Source: Streptomyces sp. NBC_01231
Lineage (GTDB): Bacteria; Actinomycetota; Actinomycetes; Streptomycetales; Streptomycetaceae
Reading direction: 5' to 3'
Length of the DNA: 64,000 bases
Assembly: GCA_035999765.1 (NCBI GenBank)
Contig: CP108521.1
Span: 3,782,001-3,846,000 of the forward strand
In this document: piece after piece, positions 8,159-16,404 of the stretch
Position numbering within the stretch: the stretch's first letter is position 1
How the letters are laid out: each line of letters starts with the position of its first letter
Translations under genes and position numbers: made by a program
The notes under the pieces: model-generated
Seen by the model: the letters and a program-made list of their open reading frames with translations, nothing else
What the model was told of the DNA's origin: nothing
The model's database searches: none

Positions 8159-10579
8159 ATGTCGTCCGCCCGCACCGCCGAACCGATGCCTCCCAAAGGC
8201 CTCGCCGACCACGCCTCCCGGCTGATCAGAAAGGCTCGCTGGCCGCTGCTCGCGCTGTGGCTGGCAGCCTTGGCGATCAGCGGCGTGGGCGCCTCGTCCA
8301 TAGCCGACTCGCTCAGCGGTGGCGGCTGGTTCGCGCCCGGGGCCGACTCCACCAAGGCGGCGCACCAGCTTGAGCACGGCTTCAAGGGCAGGGGGCAGAC
8401 CACGGCCACCCTCGTCATCCACGACAAGCGGTACGAGTCCGACGAGCCGCGGTTCGAGCAGCGGGCCCACGACATAGCGAGGCAGGTGACGGCGGAACCG
8501 GCGCTGAAGGTCACGGACAGCCATGGCTGGACCACCCTCGCCCGTGAGAACCGGTCCGACTACGCCGGCGACGACCACCGCACCGTCATCGACTCCTTGG
8601 CCCTGGATCTCGACGACGGCACGGCCCGCCGCGAACTGCCCAAGGTGCAGGCGGATCTGGAGGACCGTTTCGGTGGGCAGGGCCTCGACGTCTCCCTGGT
8701 CAGCCCCTCTTCCTTCTGGGGCGAGGTCAACACGCTCAGCCAGGAGGGGCTGGCCAAGGCCGAGTTGATCACGATGCCCCTGATCGTCGTGATCCTGCTG
8801 CTGCTGTTCCGCAGTCTCGTCGCCGCCCTTGTCTCGCTGGCCGTCGGCGTCTCCGCCATCGTCTTCACCCTGGGCGTGCTCGCCCCGGTGGCCCAGAGCC
8901 ACGAGTTGTCGGTCTTCGTGCAGAACGCCGCCACCATGCTCGGCCTGGGTGTCGGTGTCGACTACTCACTGTTCGTGATCACAAGGTTCAAGGAACAGCT
9001 GGCCAGAGGGCAGGACGTCGAATCAGCCGTGGCGGCGACCCTGCGGACCTCCGGGCACACCGTCCTCGCCTCCGGCGCCACCATCCTCCTGGCGATGTGC
9101 ACCCTCTTCCTCATCGACCTCAACGTCATCTTCTCCCTGGCGCTCGGGGCCGTGGTGGTCGTCGCCTGCTGCGTGCTGACCACGGTCCTTTTCCTGCCAG
9201 TCCTGCTGCACCTGCTGGGAAGCCGCATCAACGCGGGCCGCGTACGCGTGCCGAGGAGCCTGCGCGAGCGGTTCCGGCGGGCGGCCGGGGAAGGGGACCG
9301 TGCGGATGGCGGGAAGTCCGCCGCCGGCGAGGAGACCAGCCGCTGGTACCGCGTGTCCCTGAAGGTCATGGCCAAGCCGGTGCTCTTCCTCACCGCGACC
9401 AGCGTGGTCCTCGTCGCCCTCGCGGCTCCCGCCGCCCAGTTGCGCACCTTCTCTCCCGACGCCCGCATCCTGCCCGAGGCCTCAGCCGTCCGGGTCGGCT
9501 ACGACCACATGCAGGACTCGTTCGGGGTCGGCGCCACGTCCCCGATCCAGGTGGTCGTCACCTCCCGTGAGCCGTTGGAAGAGTCGGAGCGGTCCGAGGA
9601 CCTGACCCGCCTCGGCGGCCGCTTGGAGAAGCTGCCGCACGTCGACCGGGTCGACTCCGCCCTGCCCGTACTGGAGTCCGCCTCCCCGCAGGCGCCCTTC
9701 AAGGCACTGGCCGCGCCCTCCATGAGCCGGCTTCCCGACGACGCCCGCGACACGGTTCGGCACTATGTCGCCAAGGGCAACCAAGCCTTCGTTCTGGAGG
9801 TCGTGCCGGACGCCACGGCTTCCGACGACGTGGCACGGGATCTACTCAGCCGCGTCCAGGACGAGGCGGACAAACTCCCCGCCGCCTCTCTCACCTCCGT
9901 GATCGGCGGTGAGACGGCCGAAGGCATCGACGCCAATCGCGTCATCGAGGACGGCCTGCCGCACGTCATCCTCATCATGCTCGCGGCCGTCTACCTCGTC
10001 CTTCTGCTGACCTTCCGTTCGCTGCTGCTGCCGCTGAAGGCCATCGCGATGAACCTGCTGTCGATCGCCGCGACCTACGGCGTTCTCGTCCTGGTCTTCC
10101 AGAAGGGCCTGGGCACCGGGCTCCTCGGCTTCGAGCAGACCGACTACCTGCAGAACTTCGTGCCGGTGCTGTTGCTGGCACTGCTGTTCAGCCTCAGTAC
10201 CGACTACGAGGTCTTTCTGCTGGACCGGGTCCGCGAGGAGTACCTGGCGACCGGTGACAACACGGTTTCCGTGGCCCGCGGCCTCACCCGTACCGCGCCC
10301 CTGATCTCAGGAGCCGCCGTGCTCATGGTCGCGGTCTTCGGGGCGTTCGGGTTCGCCGGGATCGTTCCGATCCAGCAGCTGGGCTTCGGCATGGCCGTCG
10401 CCATCCTTCTGGACGCCACCCTCGTACGGCTTCTGTTGGTCCCCGCGGCGATGCGTCTGATGGGCCGTTGGAACTGGTGGTTCCCCGGCCGCGGCGACGG
10501 AGCGCCCTCTCAGCGGCCGACCGCCGAAGGGGCCGAAGCCGCTTCGACCCGCGAACGCGCCGAAGCGGGACGCAGGTAG
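8159..10579 (+). CDS. MMPL-family RND lipid exporter
   Basis: 806 residues with the two-fold MMPL architecture: an N-terminal membrane helix (residues ~30-48), a periplasm-side loop domain, a cluster of five to six helices (from ELITMPLIVVILLLLFRSLV, with GLGVGVDYSLFVITRFKEQL carrying the proton-relay region), then a second extracytoplasmic domain and a second helix cluster (VILIMLAAVYLVLLLTFRS, LLFSLSTDYEVFLLDRVREE). The paired GVDYSLF and STDYEVF motifs hold the aspartate-tyrosine pairs typical of MmpL transporters. The C-terminal 35 residues are a disordered Ala/Glu/Arg tail. GGGAG precedes the ATG. Family members export lipids, siderophores or glycolipids; the upstream acyl-chemistry operon could supply the substrate. 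Confidence 0.93.
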   Translation: MSSARTAEPMPPKGLADHASRLIRKARWPLLALWLAALAISGVGASSIADSLSGGGWFAPGADSTKAAHQLEHGFKGRGQTTATLVIHDKRYESDEPRFEQRAHDIARQVTAEPALKVTDSHGWTTLARENRSDYAGDDHRTVIDSLALDLDDGTARRELPKVQADLEDRFGGQGLDVSLVSPSSFWGEVNTLSQEGLAKAELITMPLIVVILLLLFRSLVAALVSLAVGVSAIVFTLGVLAPVAQSHELSVFVQNAATMLGLGVGVDYSLFVITRFKEQLARGQDVESAVAATLRTSGHTVLASGATILLAMCTLFLIDLNVIFSLALGAVVVVACCVLTTVLFLPVLLHLLGSRINAGRVRVPRSLRERFRRAAGEGDRADGGKSAAGEETSRWYRVSLKVMAKPVLFLTATSVVLVALAAPAAQLRTFSPDARILPEASAVRVGYDHMQDSFGVGATSPIQVVVTSREPLEESERSEDLTRLGGRLEKLPHVDRVDSALPVLESASPQAPFKALAAPSMSRLPDDARDTVRHYVAKGNQAFVLEVVPDATASDDVARDLLSRVQDEADKLPAASLTSVIGGETAEGIDANRVIEDGLPHVILIMLAAVYLVLLLTFRSLLLPLKAIAMNLLSIAATYGVLVLVFQKGLGTGLLGFEQTDYLQNFVPVLLLALLFSLSTDYEVFLLDRVREEYLATGDNTVSVARGLTRTAPLISGAAVLMVAVFGAFGFAGIVPIQQLGFGMAVAILLDATLVRLLLVPAAMRLMGRWNWWFPGRGDGAPSQRPTAEGAEAASTRERAEAGRR

Positions 10580-10621
10580 GTCCTCGACCATCCATGCCAA
10601 GGCATCGACGAAAGGACGGAC

Positions 10622-10771
10622 ATGAACGCGCTGGTCGCCTCTTTGGCCCTGCTGGGCACCCTGCTGGGCGCCGTAGCCCAACTACCGGTCCATCTCAGCC
10701 TGATCGGTGGGCTGGTCATCGGAACCTGGCTGACCGCCTTCCTGGTGCGCGAACACCTCACCGGACGTTGA
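10622..10771 (+). CDS. Small two-helix membrane protein
   Basis: A 49-residue protein starting MNALVASLALLGTLLGAVAQ with two hydrophobic helices (about 4-22 and 25-42) and a charged C-terminal end (VREHLTGR). AAAGGA lies 6 bases before the ATG. It follows the MMPL gene by 42 bases and precedes the next small gene by 15, so all three probably share a transcript. It may be an accessory subunit of the exporter; no family is recognised. Confidence 0.6.
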   Translation: MNALVASLALLGTLLGAVAQLPVHLSLIGGLVIGTWLTAFLVREHLTGR

Positions 10772-10786
10772 ACGGAGTGTGACGCC

Positions 10787-11128
10787 ATGCCGCTGACCGC
10801 AACCGGGCCATCACCCGCCCGGACATGCAGGCTGTTGAGGAAGCCGAGCCCGATCGAGCCGAACGGGAAGGCTCCGAGCCGGCCGAGGGACGTCGGCCCC
10901 AGTGACACCGACGGCATGGCCGTGGCGTCCTTCATGCTCGGCCTCACCGGGCTGCTGGTGGGGAACATGCTGCTGGGCCCCGCGGCTGTCGGGTTCTCGG
11001 CGTTCGCGCTGTGGCGCGGTACGCAGCGGCCTTGCCGTGCCTGGGCCGGCATGTTCCTCGGTTTCGCCGATGTCGTCGTCTTCGCGGTTCTGATCGCGGT
11101 CAACGACTCTGTCACCTGGCACCTGTAG
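10787..11128 (+). CDS. DUF4190-like small membrane protein
   Basis: 113 residues. After a basic, proline-rich 40-residue cytoplasmic part come two membrane helices in the DUF4190 pattern: DGMAVASFMLGLTGLLVGNM, an intervening LGPAAVGFSAFALWRGTQR, then GMFLGFADVVVFAVLIAV. GGAG precedes the ATG. It is the last gene of the MMPL transcript, closed by a strong terminator at 11161. Function of the family is unknown. Confidence 0.7.
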   Translation: MPLTATGPSPARTCRLLRKPSPIEPNGKAPSRPRDVGPSDTDGMAVASFMLGLTGLLVGNMLLGPAAVGFSAFALWRGTQRPCRAWAGMFLGFADVVVFAVLIAVNDSVTWHL

Positions 11129-11160
11129 ACGCCTGCACCCCTCGGCCGTCCGGCTGCCCG

Positions 11161-11189
11161 GCCCCTGGCGGTACACGACCGCCAGGGGC
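11161..11189. terminator. Strong hairpin terminator
   Basis: GCCCCTGGCGGT (11161-11172) and ACCGCCAGGGGC (11178-11189) form a perfect 12-bp stem with a 5-base loop between the DUF4190-like gene and the convergent tyrosinase, and can serve both. Confidence 0.8.
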
Positions 11190-11245
11190 TTCGCCGTACG
11201 CGTGCTGCTCCGTGTACCGGACCTCCCGGTACCTGGGCGTGGGTG

Positions 11246-12112
11246 CTAGGCGTACCGGTAGATGGAGCTGTGGCCCTCCATCTCCGCGGGTGTCACGCCC
11301 CACGGCGGCATCTTCTCGTGCCGTGCGACGATCCGGCCGCGCTGGGGGTTCCCCTGCCCGGGAGGCTTCTCGGGGAGATAGCGGGCGTCTCGATGCCGCC
11401 GCTGCCAGCGGGACCACACCATGTCGACGAAGGCATGGTGCATCCAGAAGACGGGGTCGTTGACGGAGGCGCCGCCCGCCATATGGCCACCGACCCATCG
11501 GTGGACCCGGTTGTGGTTGCGCCACGACGCGGTGCCGCGCCCCTGCCCCCACCCCTCCAGCCTGTTGCGGAACCCTTTGGCGGACACGGAGTTCCAGGGG
11601 GCCGTGTCGTAGACCGGATCCGCGAGGGCGGTCTCCAGATCACTGACCGTGGGCAGGGTGATGGGGTCTCGGGAGCGGCCCAGGTCCCGCATGAGGTACT
11701 CAGCGTCGGTGAAGCTCTCTTTGATGGTCCAGTGGCCGTGCTGGTAGGCGAAGGGGCCGGTCATGACCTGCCGGTCGGAACGGCGCCCGGTGCCGCCGAG
11801 CAGGTCCTCGGTCCATGGCACGGCCGTCGAGGAGTGATGGCGCGTCCAGTCCCAGTACGGCAGGGTCACCGAGTCGTCCACCCGACGCAGCGCCCGCTCC
11901 ATGCCCAGCAGCAACCTTCGGTGCCACGGCAGGAAGGAGGGTGTCATGTGGGCCGCGCGCAGGCCGCCCTCACCGTCGGGCACGTAGTACTTGATGTGCA
12001 TGCGCACGAACTCGTCGTACTCACCGCGGCGTTTGACCTCGATGAGCGCGTTGACGAACCGGCGCCGCTCGGAAGAGGTGAGCTTGTTGACGTCCTTACG
12101 CGTGTACACCAT
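11246..12112 (-). CDS. melC2: Tyrosinase (type-3 copper monophenol oxidase)
   Basis: 288 residues, the size of Streptomyces MelC2/MelD2. The CuA ligands are H39 (RMHIKYY), H55 and H64 (FLPWHRRLLLGME). The CuB ligands lie in WRNHNRVHRWVGGH (H200, H204) and DPVFWMHHAF (H225/H226). It oxidises tyrosine to dopaquinone and leads to melanin. It has no signal peptide of its own and would be carried out by the Tat-targeted partner encoded just upstream. AGAGGGGGG lies about 9 bases before the ATG; the start overlaps the cofactor gene by 17 bases. The rather basic composition and low similarity feel to classical MelC2 suggest it may be the second (MelD2-like) tyrosinase. Confidence 0.94.
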   Translation of the reverse strand: MVYTRKDVNKLTSSERRRFVNALIEVKRRGEYDEFVRMHIKYYVPDGEGGLRAAHMTPSFLPWHRRLLLGMERALRRVDDSVTLPYWDWTRHHSSTAVPWTEDLLGGTGRRSDRQVMTGPFAYQHGHWTIKESFTDAEYLMRDLGRSRDPITLPTVSDLETALADPVYDTAPWNSVSAKGFRNRLEGWGQGRGTASWRNHNRVHRWVGGHMAGGASVNDPVFWMHHAFVDMVWSRWQRRHRDARYLPEKPPGQGNPQRGRIVARHEKMPPWGVTPAEMEGHSSIYRYA

Positions 12113-12737
12113 GGCGATGACCCCCCTCTGTTCCCTGGCCGCCGCTCGGCGTACCGCTGTCGTCCATGCGGCTGCCGTCTGCGTCCCACACGCCCAACCG
12201 TGCGGTGGAGCCGAGTTCGTCGACAGCCGCGCGCGCCGCGGCGAGCGGTGTCGGATACGACTGGTAGTGGTCGATCATGGTCATCCAACTGCCGTCCACG
12301 CGACGCATCAGGTGCAGTGGCCGGCCGTCCACGGTGACGTGCCACGCGCCGGAGACGTCATCCCCAGGCTGCCGGTCATCGTCTCTGACGCCGACGATGC
12401 GCCGCCCGCGGTACGTCTCATCGAACCCCGTCTCGTCCTGCGAGCCCAACGCGGCCAGGACCGGGGCGACCGCCACCCCCGCCGCCGCCGCGAACAGCCC
12501 TCGCAGCAGCAGCCTCCGCCTGGTGGACGCCGCGGGTTTGACGACGGGCGACGGGCCCGGGGCTGCGGTCGGCGGCAAGGCGTCGACCGTGAGTGTCGTG
12601 GAGCCGGTGGCGGCCCTCGTGGAATCGGCCGCGGAACTCACGGGGTGAGTCGTGGGACTCGCGGAGCCTGCCGTGCTGTTCACCGAGCCGGTCACGGCTT
12701 CCCCCGGACCGGACCTCGACGACCGCCCGCGGGCCAT
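12096..12737 (-). CDS. melC1: Tyrosinase cofactor / copper chaperone (MelC1-like), Tat-exported
   Basis: 213 residues as read from 12737. The C-terminal 100 residues match the MelC1 caddie protein: ETYRGRRIVGVRDDD, HVTVDGRPLHLMRRVDGSWM and MIDHYQSYPTPLAAARAAVD. A twin-arginine signal (TRRRLLLRGLFAAAAGVAVA) starts about 70 residues in, which is unusually far from the N-terminus; the Ser/Thr-rich stretch before it suggests the real start could be an internal GTG closer to the RR motif, or that the protein has a long n-region. It delivers copper to, and escorts, the tyrosinase. The 3' end runs 17 bases into the tyrosinase gene, so expression is coupled. Confidence 0.88.
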   Translation of the reverse strand: MARGRSSRSGPGEAVTGSVNSTAGSASPTTHPVSSAADSTRAATGSTTLTVDALPPTAAPGPSPVVKPAASTRRRLLLRGLFAAAAGVAVAPVLAALGSQDETGFDETYRGRRIVGVRDDDRQPGDDVSGAWHVTVDGRPLHLMRRVDGSWMTMIDHYQSYPTPLAAARAAVDELGSTARLGVWDADGSRMDDSGTPSGGQGTEGGHRHGVHA

Positions 12738-12976
12738 GGCGAGGACGAGGGTTGGGCGTCGGCCAGGGCGGCGTCACCGACCGACAGGACGTTGTCGCTC
12801 AACAGCTTCTCGTCGGCGCTCGACGTGGGCATCGAGTCTCCGCAGCCGTCCTTGAGGGAGGCGGTGAGGAAGGAGGCCATGTCACCGCCGAGAGCTTCGC
12901 CGCTCGATGCCGGGACGACGAGCGTGCCCGGGTCGTCGGCTCGCAAAGAGCGCGTTTCGCTGGTGGTTGAGGTCAC
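12692..12976 (-). CDS. Small hypothetical protein upstream of the tyrosinase pair
   Basis: A GTG-initiated 94-residue frame (MTSTTSETRSLRADDPGTLV) ending inside the proposed melC1 start region. The composition is acidic, Ser/Ala-rich and protein-like (DGCGDSMPTSSADEKLLSDN), without membrane segments. The ribosome binding site is weak (TAGG). If melC1 starts internally the two genes do not overlap. No family recognised; it could be a third member of the tyrosinase operon or a chance frame. Confidence 0.35.
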   Translation of the reverse strand: MTSTTSETRSLRADDPGTLVVPASSGEALGGDMASFLTASLKDGCGDSMPTSSADEKLLSDNVLSVGDAALADAQPSSSPWPAGGRRGPVRGKP

Positions 12977-13134
12977 CGCGGCAACCTACAGACGTTCCGG
13001 GGCACACTCGGACTTTCCCTCACCCGAACGGACCAACCGTGTCCTCATAACCACACGAACGAGGGGTTCACAGCTCGGCGGGTAGCGCTTTCGGTGGACG
13101 ACATCGGCGACCGTGGTTGACCAGCCGCCACCAC

Positions 13135-13171
13135 AGAGGGCCGACTCCGCATGGCGCGGAATCGGCCCTCT
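13135..13171. terminator. Hairpin terminator
   Basis: Two 16-base arms (13135-13150 and 13156-13171) pair with one mismatch around a 5-base loop, about 70 bases downstream of the small secreted gene at 13243-13521 on the minus strand. Confidence 0.75.
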
Positions 13172-13242
13172 TCCAAGTACCACCGGGAAATGCCAGAAGC
13201 GCTGAGATCAGGAAGCGGCAGGCATCGCGTCCGGGGTAGTCG

Positions 13243-13521
13243 TCAGCTCTGCAGCGGCAGGCCACCCACCAGCGGGGTGCCGTTGCTCAGGGCGGTGGTC
13301 GAGCGATCGACCGCCTTCAGCAGCGACTCCTTCTTCTTCTTGACGTCGAGCGCATCCGACGACTGGAGCGGTGCCACGTGGACGGGCCCGTTGTTCAGGG
13401 CGGTCACGGCGTCGTTGAGGCTCTCGTGCGCCACGTCGGTCGCACTGAGGGCGAACGCTGGCGCGGCACCGGCGAGAACCAGGGACCCGGTAAGGACAGC
13501 GGCAGCCTTCAGAGACTTCAT
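13243..13521 (-). CDS. Small secreted protein
   Basis: 92 residues with a Sec signal peptide (MKSLKAAAVLTGSLVLAGAA, cleavage near PAFA-LS) and a short mature domain with a lysine cluster (DVKKKKESLLKAV) and the ending PLVGGLPLQS. AAGGA lies 7 bases upstream of the ATG. It resembles the many short, cysteine-free secreted proteins of Streptomyces that end in a GGLPL-like tail; function unknown. Transcribed alone, closed by the hairpin at 13135. Confidence 0.75.
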   Translation of the reverse strand: MKSLKAAAVLTGSLVLAGAAPAFALSATDVAHESLNDAVTALNNGPVHVAPLQSSDALDVKKKKESLLKAVDRSTTALSNGTPLVGGLPLQS

Positions 13522-14024
13522 CGTGTTCCTTTCTTCGGCAACGTGAGTCGCCGGAGAGAATTTCTGACACCGTGCACAACGAGCGCCGACCGGTCCGGAA
13601 ACCCTGCGTGCGGAAGATGCCGAGTCCTCATATGAGATCCCTGAAACATCTCTGAAAGTCGGCGACGCGGAACCAGAAAGACCGAAAAGGCAACGTCCTT
13701 TTGCGCCCGCACCGCAGCCCGTCGACCTGCTCCGTCTCCGGCTGCGGCTCCATCGAACGGCTCCATCTCGGGCTCCGGCTCTACCTCTAGCCTCTGCCTC
13801 TCCCTCCGGCACTGCCTCTACCGCTGCCGCCGCGACTACACCTATAAGACGATTTATAAAAAGTCCGACTTCACCAATCCAACACACTTGCCGGGCTTAA
13901 CATGATTACCACCGATAGCGGCTAGAGTGGCGCGGGCTTCTCGGCGCGCCCTTTCCGCGCGCACCTCGCCTTCGAGCTGCCCCCACTGACACCGAAAAAC
14001 CTTTCCCGAAAGGGCAACGCCGTC
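13522..14024. other. Intergenic region with purine/pyrimidine-biased low-complexity stretch
   Basis: Divergent promoters for the secreted genes on either side. From about 13690 to 13845 the plus strand is a run of ctccggctc / ctctgcctc-like pyrimidine-rich hexamers, ending in an AT-rich island (cgatttataaaaagtccg) near 13850-13866, unusual for this genome. No gene is supported; open frames here are low complexity. Confidence 0.5.
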
Positions 14025-15173
14025 ATGCGTAATTCCCTGACCCCCCTGATGCGCCGTGCGACAGTGGGCGTCCTCGCCCTCGCCGGTATCTGGGCTCCCG
14101 CCGGTGCCCAGGCGGTAGCGCCCGCCGCACCGCCGTCGCCCGAGGCGGCCCGTGTCGCATTCGCCGAGCGCTACCAGGCTCTCCAGCACGGCGGCATCGT
14201 CCGCGCGGCCAACGTCTCCATCAGCTGCCGTATGCCGCAGGCGGCCCACGGATCCTGGCCGTCGACGGCGCGCTCCTGCCCGGCCGCGCGCGAAGGCAAG
14301 GCCGGAGTGAACGGCGACTTCGACATGACCTACGTCGATGTCGACAAGGACCCGAACACCTACAACTCCTCCCGCGCGGAGGTCCGTCTGCCCAAGGGCG
14401 CGCGGGTCAGCTACGCACGGCTGTACTGGGGTGGCAACCTGCGCGTCGGAGAGCAGAAGCCGGCCAAGGACAACGGGCGGGTGCTGGTCGCCGAACCGGG
14501 CGGGGAGTACCGGGAGGTCCTCGCCGACACGGTCGTCGGCCACCGCGTGGCGCGGGGTTCGGACGCCTTCCAGGCCTCGGCGAACGTCACGAAGCTGGTT
14601 CGGGGGAGCGGGCCGGGTCTGTACACCGTGGCGCAGCTCAACGTGGCGAAGGGCAGGTCGACGGCCGGCGCGTGGGGTGGCTGGACGCTGGTGGTGGCGT
14701 ACGAGAAGGCGGCGGAGCCGCTGCGGCACCTCGCCGTCTGGGACGGCTTCGAGGCACTGAAGTCCGGGGCGGGGCAGGAGATCCGGCTTCCCGGGCTGCG
14801 GTTCCCGAAGGGCGCGAGCGGCCGTGCGGGCCTGGTGACGTACGACGGCGACCGCGGCGCGACGGGCGACACCCTCACCCTCACGACCACCCGCGCACGC
14901 TCCGTCCCCGCGACCCGGCGCACCACGGTCACCGCCCTCACCAACGCCGGCAACCCCCGCGACGACGTCCTGAACTCAACGATCAGCGACCCCGGGGCGG
15001 TCCAGCCGCAGCGCGTGCCGACGTACGCCGGCACCCTCGGCTACGACTCCGATGTCTTCGACCTCAAGTCAGGCTTGCGGCACGGGGGTGACCAAGTGGC
15101 CTTCCGGGTCGTTTCGCAGCGGGACGCGGCTTGGACCGGCGTGCTCTTCGTCGCGGTCGACGCCAAGCAGTGA
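14025..15173 (+). CDS. Secreted protein related to the N-terminal region of actinobacterial surface proteins
   Basis: 382 residues with a Sec signal (MRRATVGVLALAGIWAPAGA, cleavage near AQA) and no membrane anchor. The mature domain contains NGDFDMTYVDVDKDPNTYNS, LPKGARVSYARLYWGGNLR and GGWTLVVAYE, a pattern seen in the large beta-rich extracellular proteins of actinobacteria (the segment often preceding DUF11-type repeats). Two cysteines (SISCRM and ARSCPA) probably form a disulfide. GAAAGGG precedes the ATG. It lies just upstream of the exopolysaccharide operon, separated by 49 bases, and could be a matrix or cell-surface component. Function unknown. Confidence 0.7.
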   Translation: MRNSLTPLMRRATVGVLALAGIWAPAGAQAVAPAAPPSPEAARVAFAERYQALQHGGIVRAANVSISCRMPQAAHGSWPSTARSCPAAREGKAGVNGDFDMTYVDVDKDPNTYNSSRAEVRLPKGARVSYARLYWGGNLRVGEQKPAKDNGRVLVAEPGGEYREVLADTVVGHRVARGSDAFQASANVTKLVRGSGPGLYTVAQLNVAKGRSTAGAWGGWTLVVAYEKAAEPLRHLAVWDGFEALKSGAGQEIRLPGLRFPKGASGRAGLVTYDGDRGATGDTLTLTTTRARSVPATRRTTVTALTNAGNPRDDVLNSTISDPGAVQPQRVPTYAGTLGYDSDVFDLKSGLRHGGDQVAFRVVSQRDAAWTGVLFVAVDAKQ

Positions 15174-15222
15174 GGCGCGTACCCCCCGTTCCGAGTGCCA
15201 GCGTGAGCCGAGGACATCGCAC

Positions 15223-16404
15223 ATGCATCCGTCACCGTCCGACTCTCGATCGCGCGTCCTTCATCTCACCCAGCCTGTGAACGGCGGGGTCGCCCGCGTC
15301 GTGACAGACCTGGTACGGGTGCAACTCGCGGCCGGACTGGCCGTCACGGTGGTCTGCCCGGACGGAGCGCTCAGCACCAGGCTCCGGCCGCTGGGCGCGG
15401 ACGTACGGCACTGGCACGCGACGCGGTCACCAGGTCCGTCGCTCGTGCGGGAGGTACGACAGCTCGTTCAGGTGATGGACGAAGTGCGCCCCCATCTGGT
15501 GCACGCGCACAGCGCGAAGGCCGGGCTCGCCGGGCGACTCGCCGTGCGGGGGCGCATCCCCACCGTGTTCCAGCCTCACGCCTGGTCGTTCGAGGCCGTC
15601 GGCGGAGCCACCTCGGCACTCGCGCTGAGGTGGGAACGGTGGGGGGCGCGTTGGGCCTGCCGCACGGTGTGCGTGAGTGAGGCGGAGCGGATGACCGGCG
15701 TGCGCGCCGGGATCAGCGGGCGGTGGAGTGTCATCCCCAACGGCGTCGACCTGCGGCGCTTCCACCCCGCCCCCGCCGGCACCGTGCGAGCGGGACTGAG
15801 CCCGTTGCGCAAGGTCGATCCCGGCGCGCCGCTCGTCGTCTGCGTAGGGCGGCTGTGCCGGCAGAAGGGGCAGGACGTTCTGCTGACGGCGTGGAGCGCC
15901 GTCGCCCGCAAGGTGCCCGGCGCGCGTCTCGTCCTGGTCGGCGACGGGCCGGACCGCGACCTGCTGCAGGCGCGCGCGCCGAGGTCCGTGCTGTTCGCGG
16001 GAGCCGTCACCGACGCCGTCCCCTGGTACCAGGCGGCCGATCTCGTCGTTCTGCCGTCCCGTTGGGAGGGCATGGCGCTGGCTCCGCTGGAAGCGATGGC
16101 CTGCGGACAGCCCGTGGTGGTCACCGACGTCGACGGTGCCCGCGAGAGCCTGCCGCCCGGGCTCGCCGACCGCTGCCTGGTCCCGCCCGAGAACCCGGCG
16201 GTGCTGGCCAGGACCGTCACCGAACTACTGCTCGACCCGCGGCTGCGCGAGTCGCTCGGCCACCAGGGGCGCCGGTACGTCCTGTCCTCGCACGACGTGC
16301 GGCACACCGCCGAGGCGGTCACGGACGTCTATCGCGACCTGATCAGCCTCCGGCCCGCACCCCGCGTCGCGCCCCCAGAGCATAGGGAGTCCATCCACTC
16401 GTGA
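15223..16404 (+). CDS. GT4-family glycosyltransferase
   Basis: 393 residues with GT-B fold: N-terminal LHLTQPVNGGVARVVTDLVR (acceptor-side Rossmann start), HAHSAKAGLAGRLA, the linker VIPNGVDLRRF, the donor domain VVCVGRLCRQKGQDVLL, and the nucleotide-sugar E-x7-E region (RWEGMALAPLEAMACGQPVV). Retaining GT4 enzymes add hexoses to a lipid-linked acceptor. GAGGA lies upstream of the ATG at 15223; a longer upstream open frame overlaps the preceding gene and has no such site. First gene of an eight-gene exopolysaccharide operon; its stop overlaps the next start by four bases. Confidence 0.9.
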   Translation: MHPSPSDSRSRVLHLTQPVNGGVARVVTDLVRVQLAAGLAVTVVCPDGALSTRLRPLGADVRHWHATRSPGPSLVREVRQLVQVMDEVRPHLVHAHSAKAGLAGRLAVRGRIPTVFQPHAWSFEAVGGATSALALRWERWGARWACRTVCVSEAERMTGVRAGISGRWSVIPNGVDLRRFHPAPAGTVRAGLSPLRKVDPGAPLVVCVGRLCRQKGQDVLLTAWSAVARKVPGARLVLVGDGPDRDLLQARAPRSVLFAGAVTDAVPWYQAADLVVLPSRWEGMALAPLEAMACGQPVVVTDVDGARESLPPGLADRCLVPPENPAVLARTVTELLLDPRLRESLGHQGRRYVLSSHDVRHTAEAVTDVYRDLISLRPAPRVAPPEHRESIHS

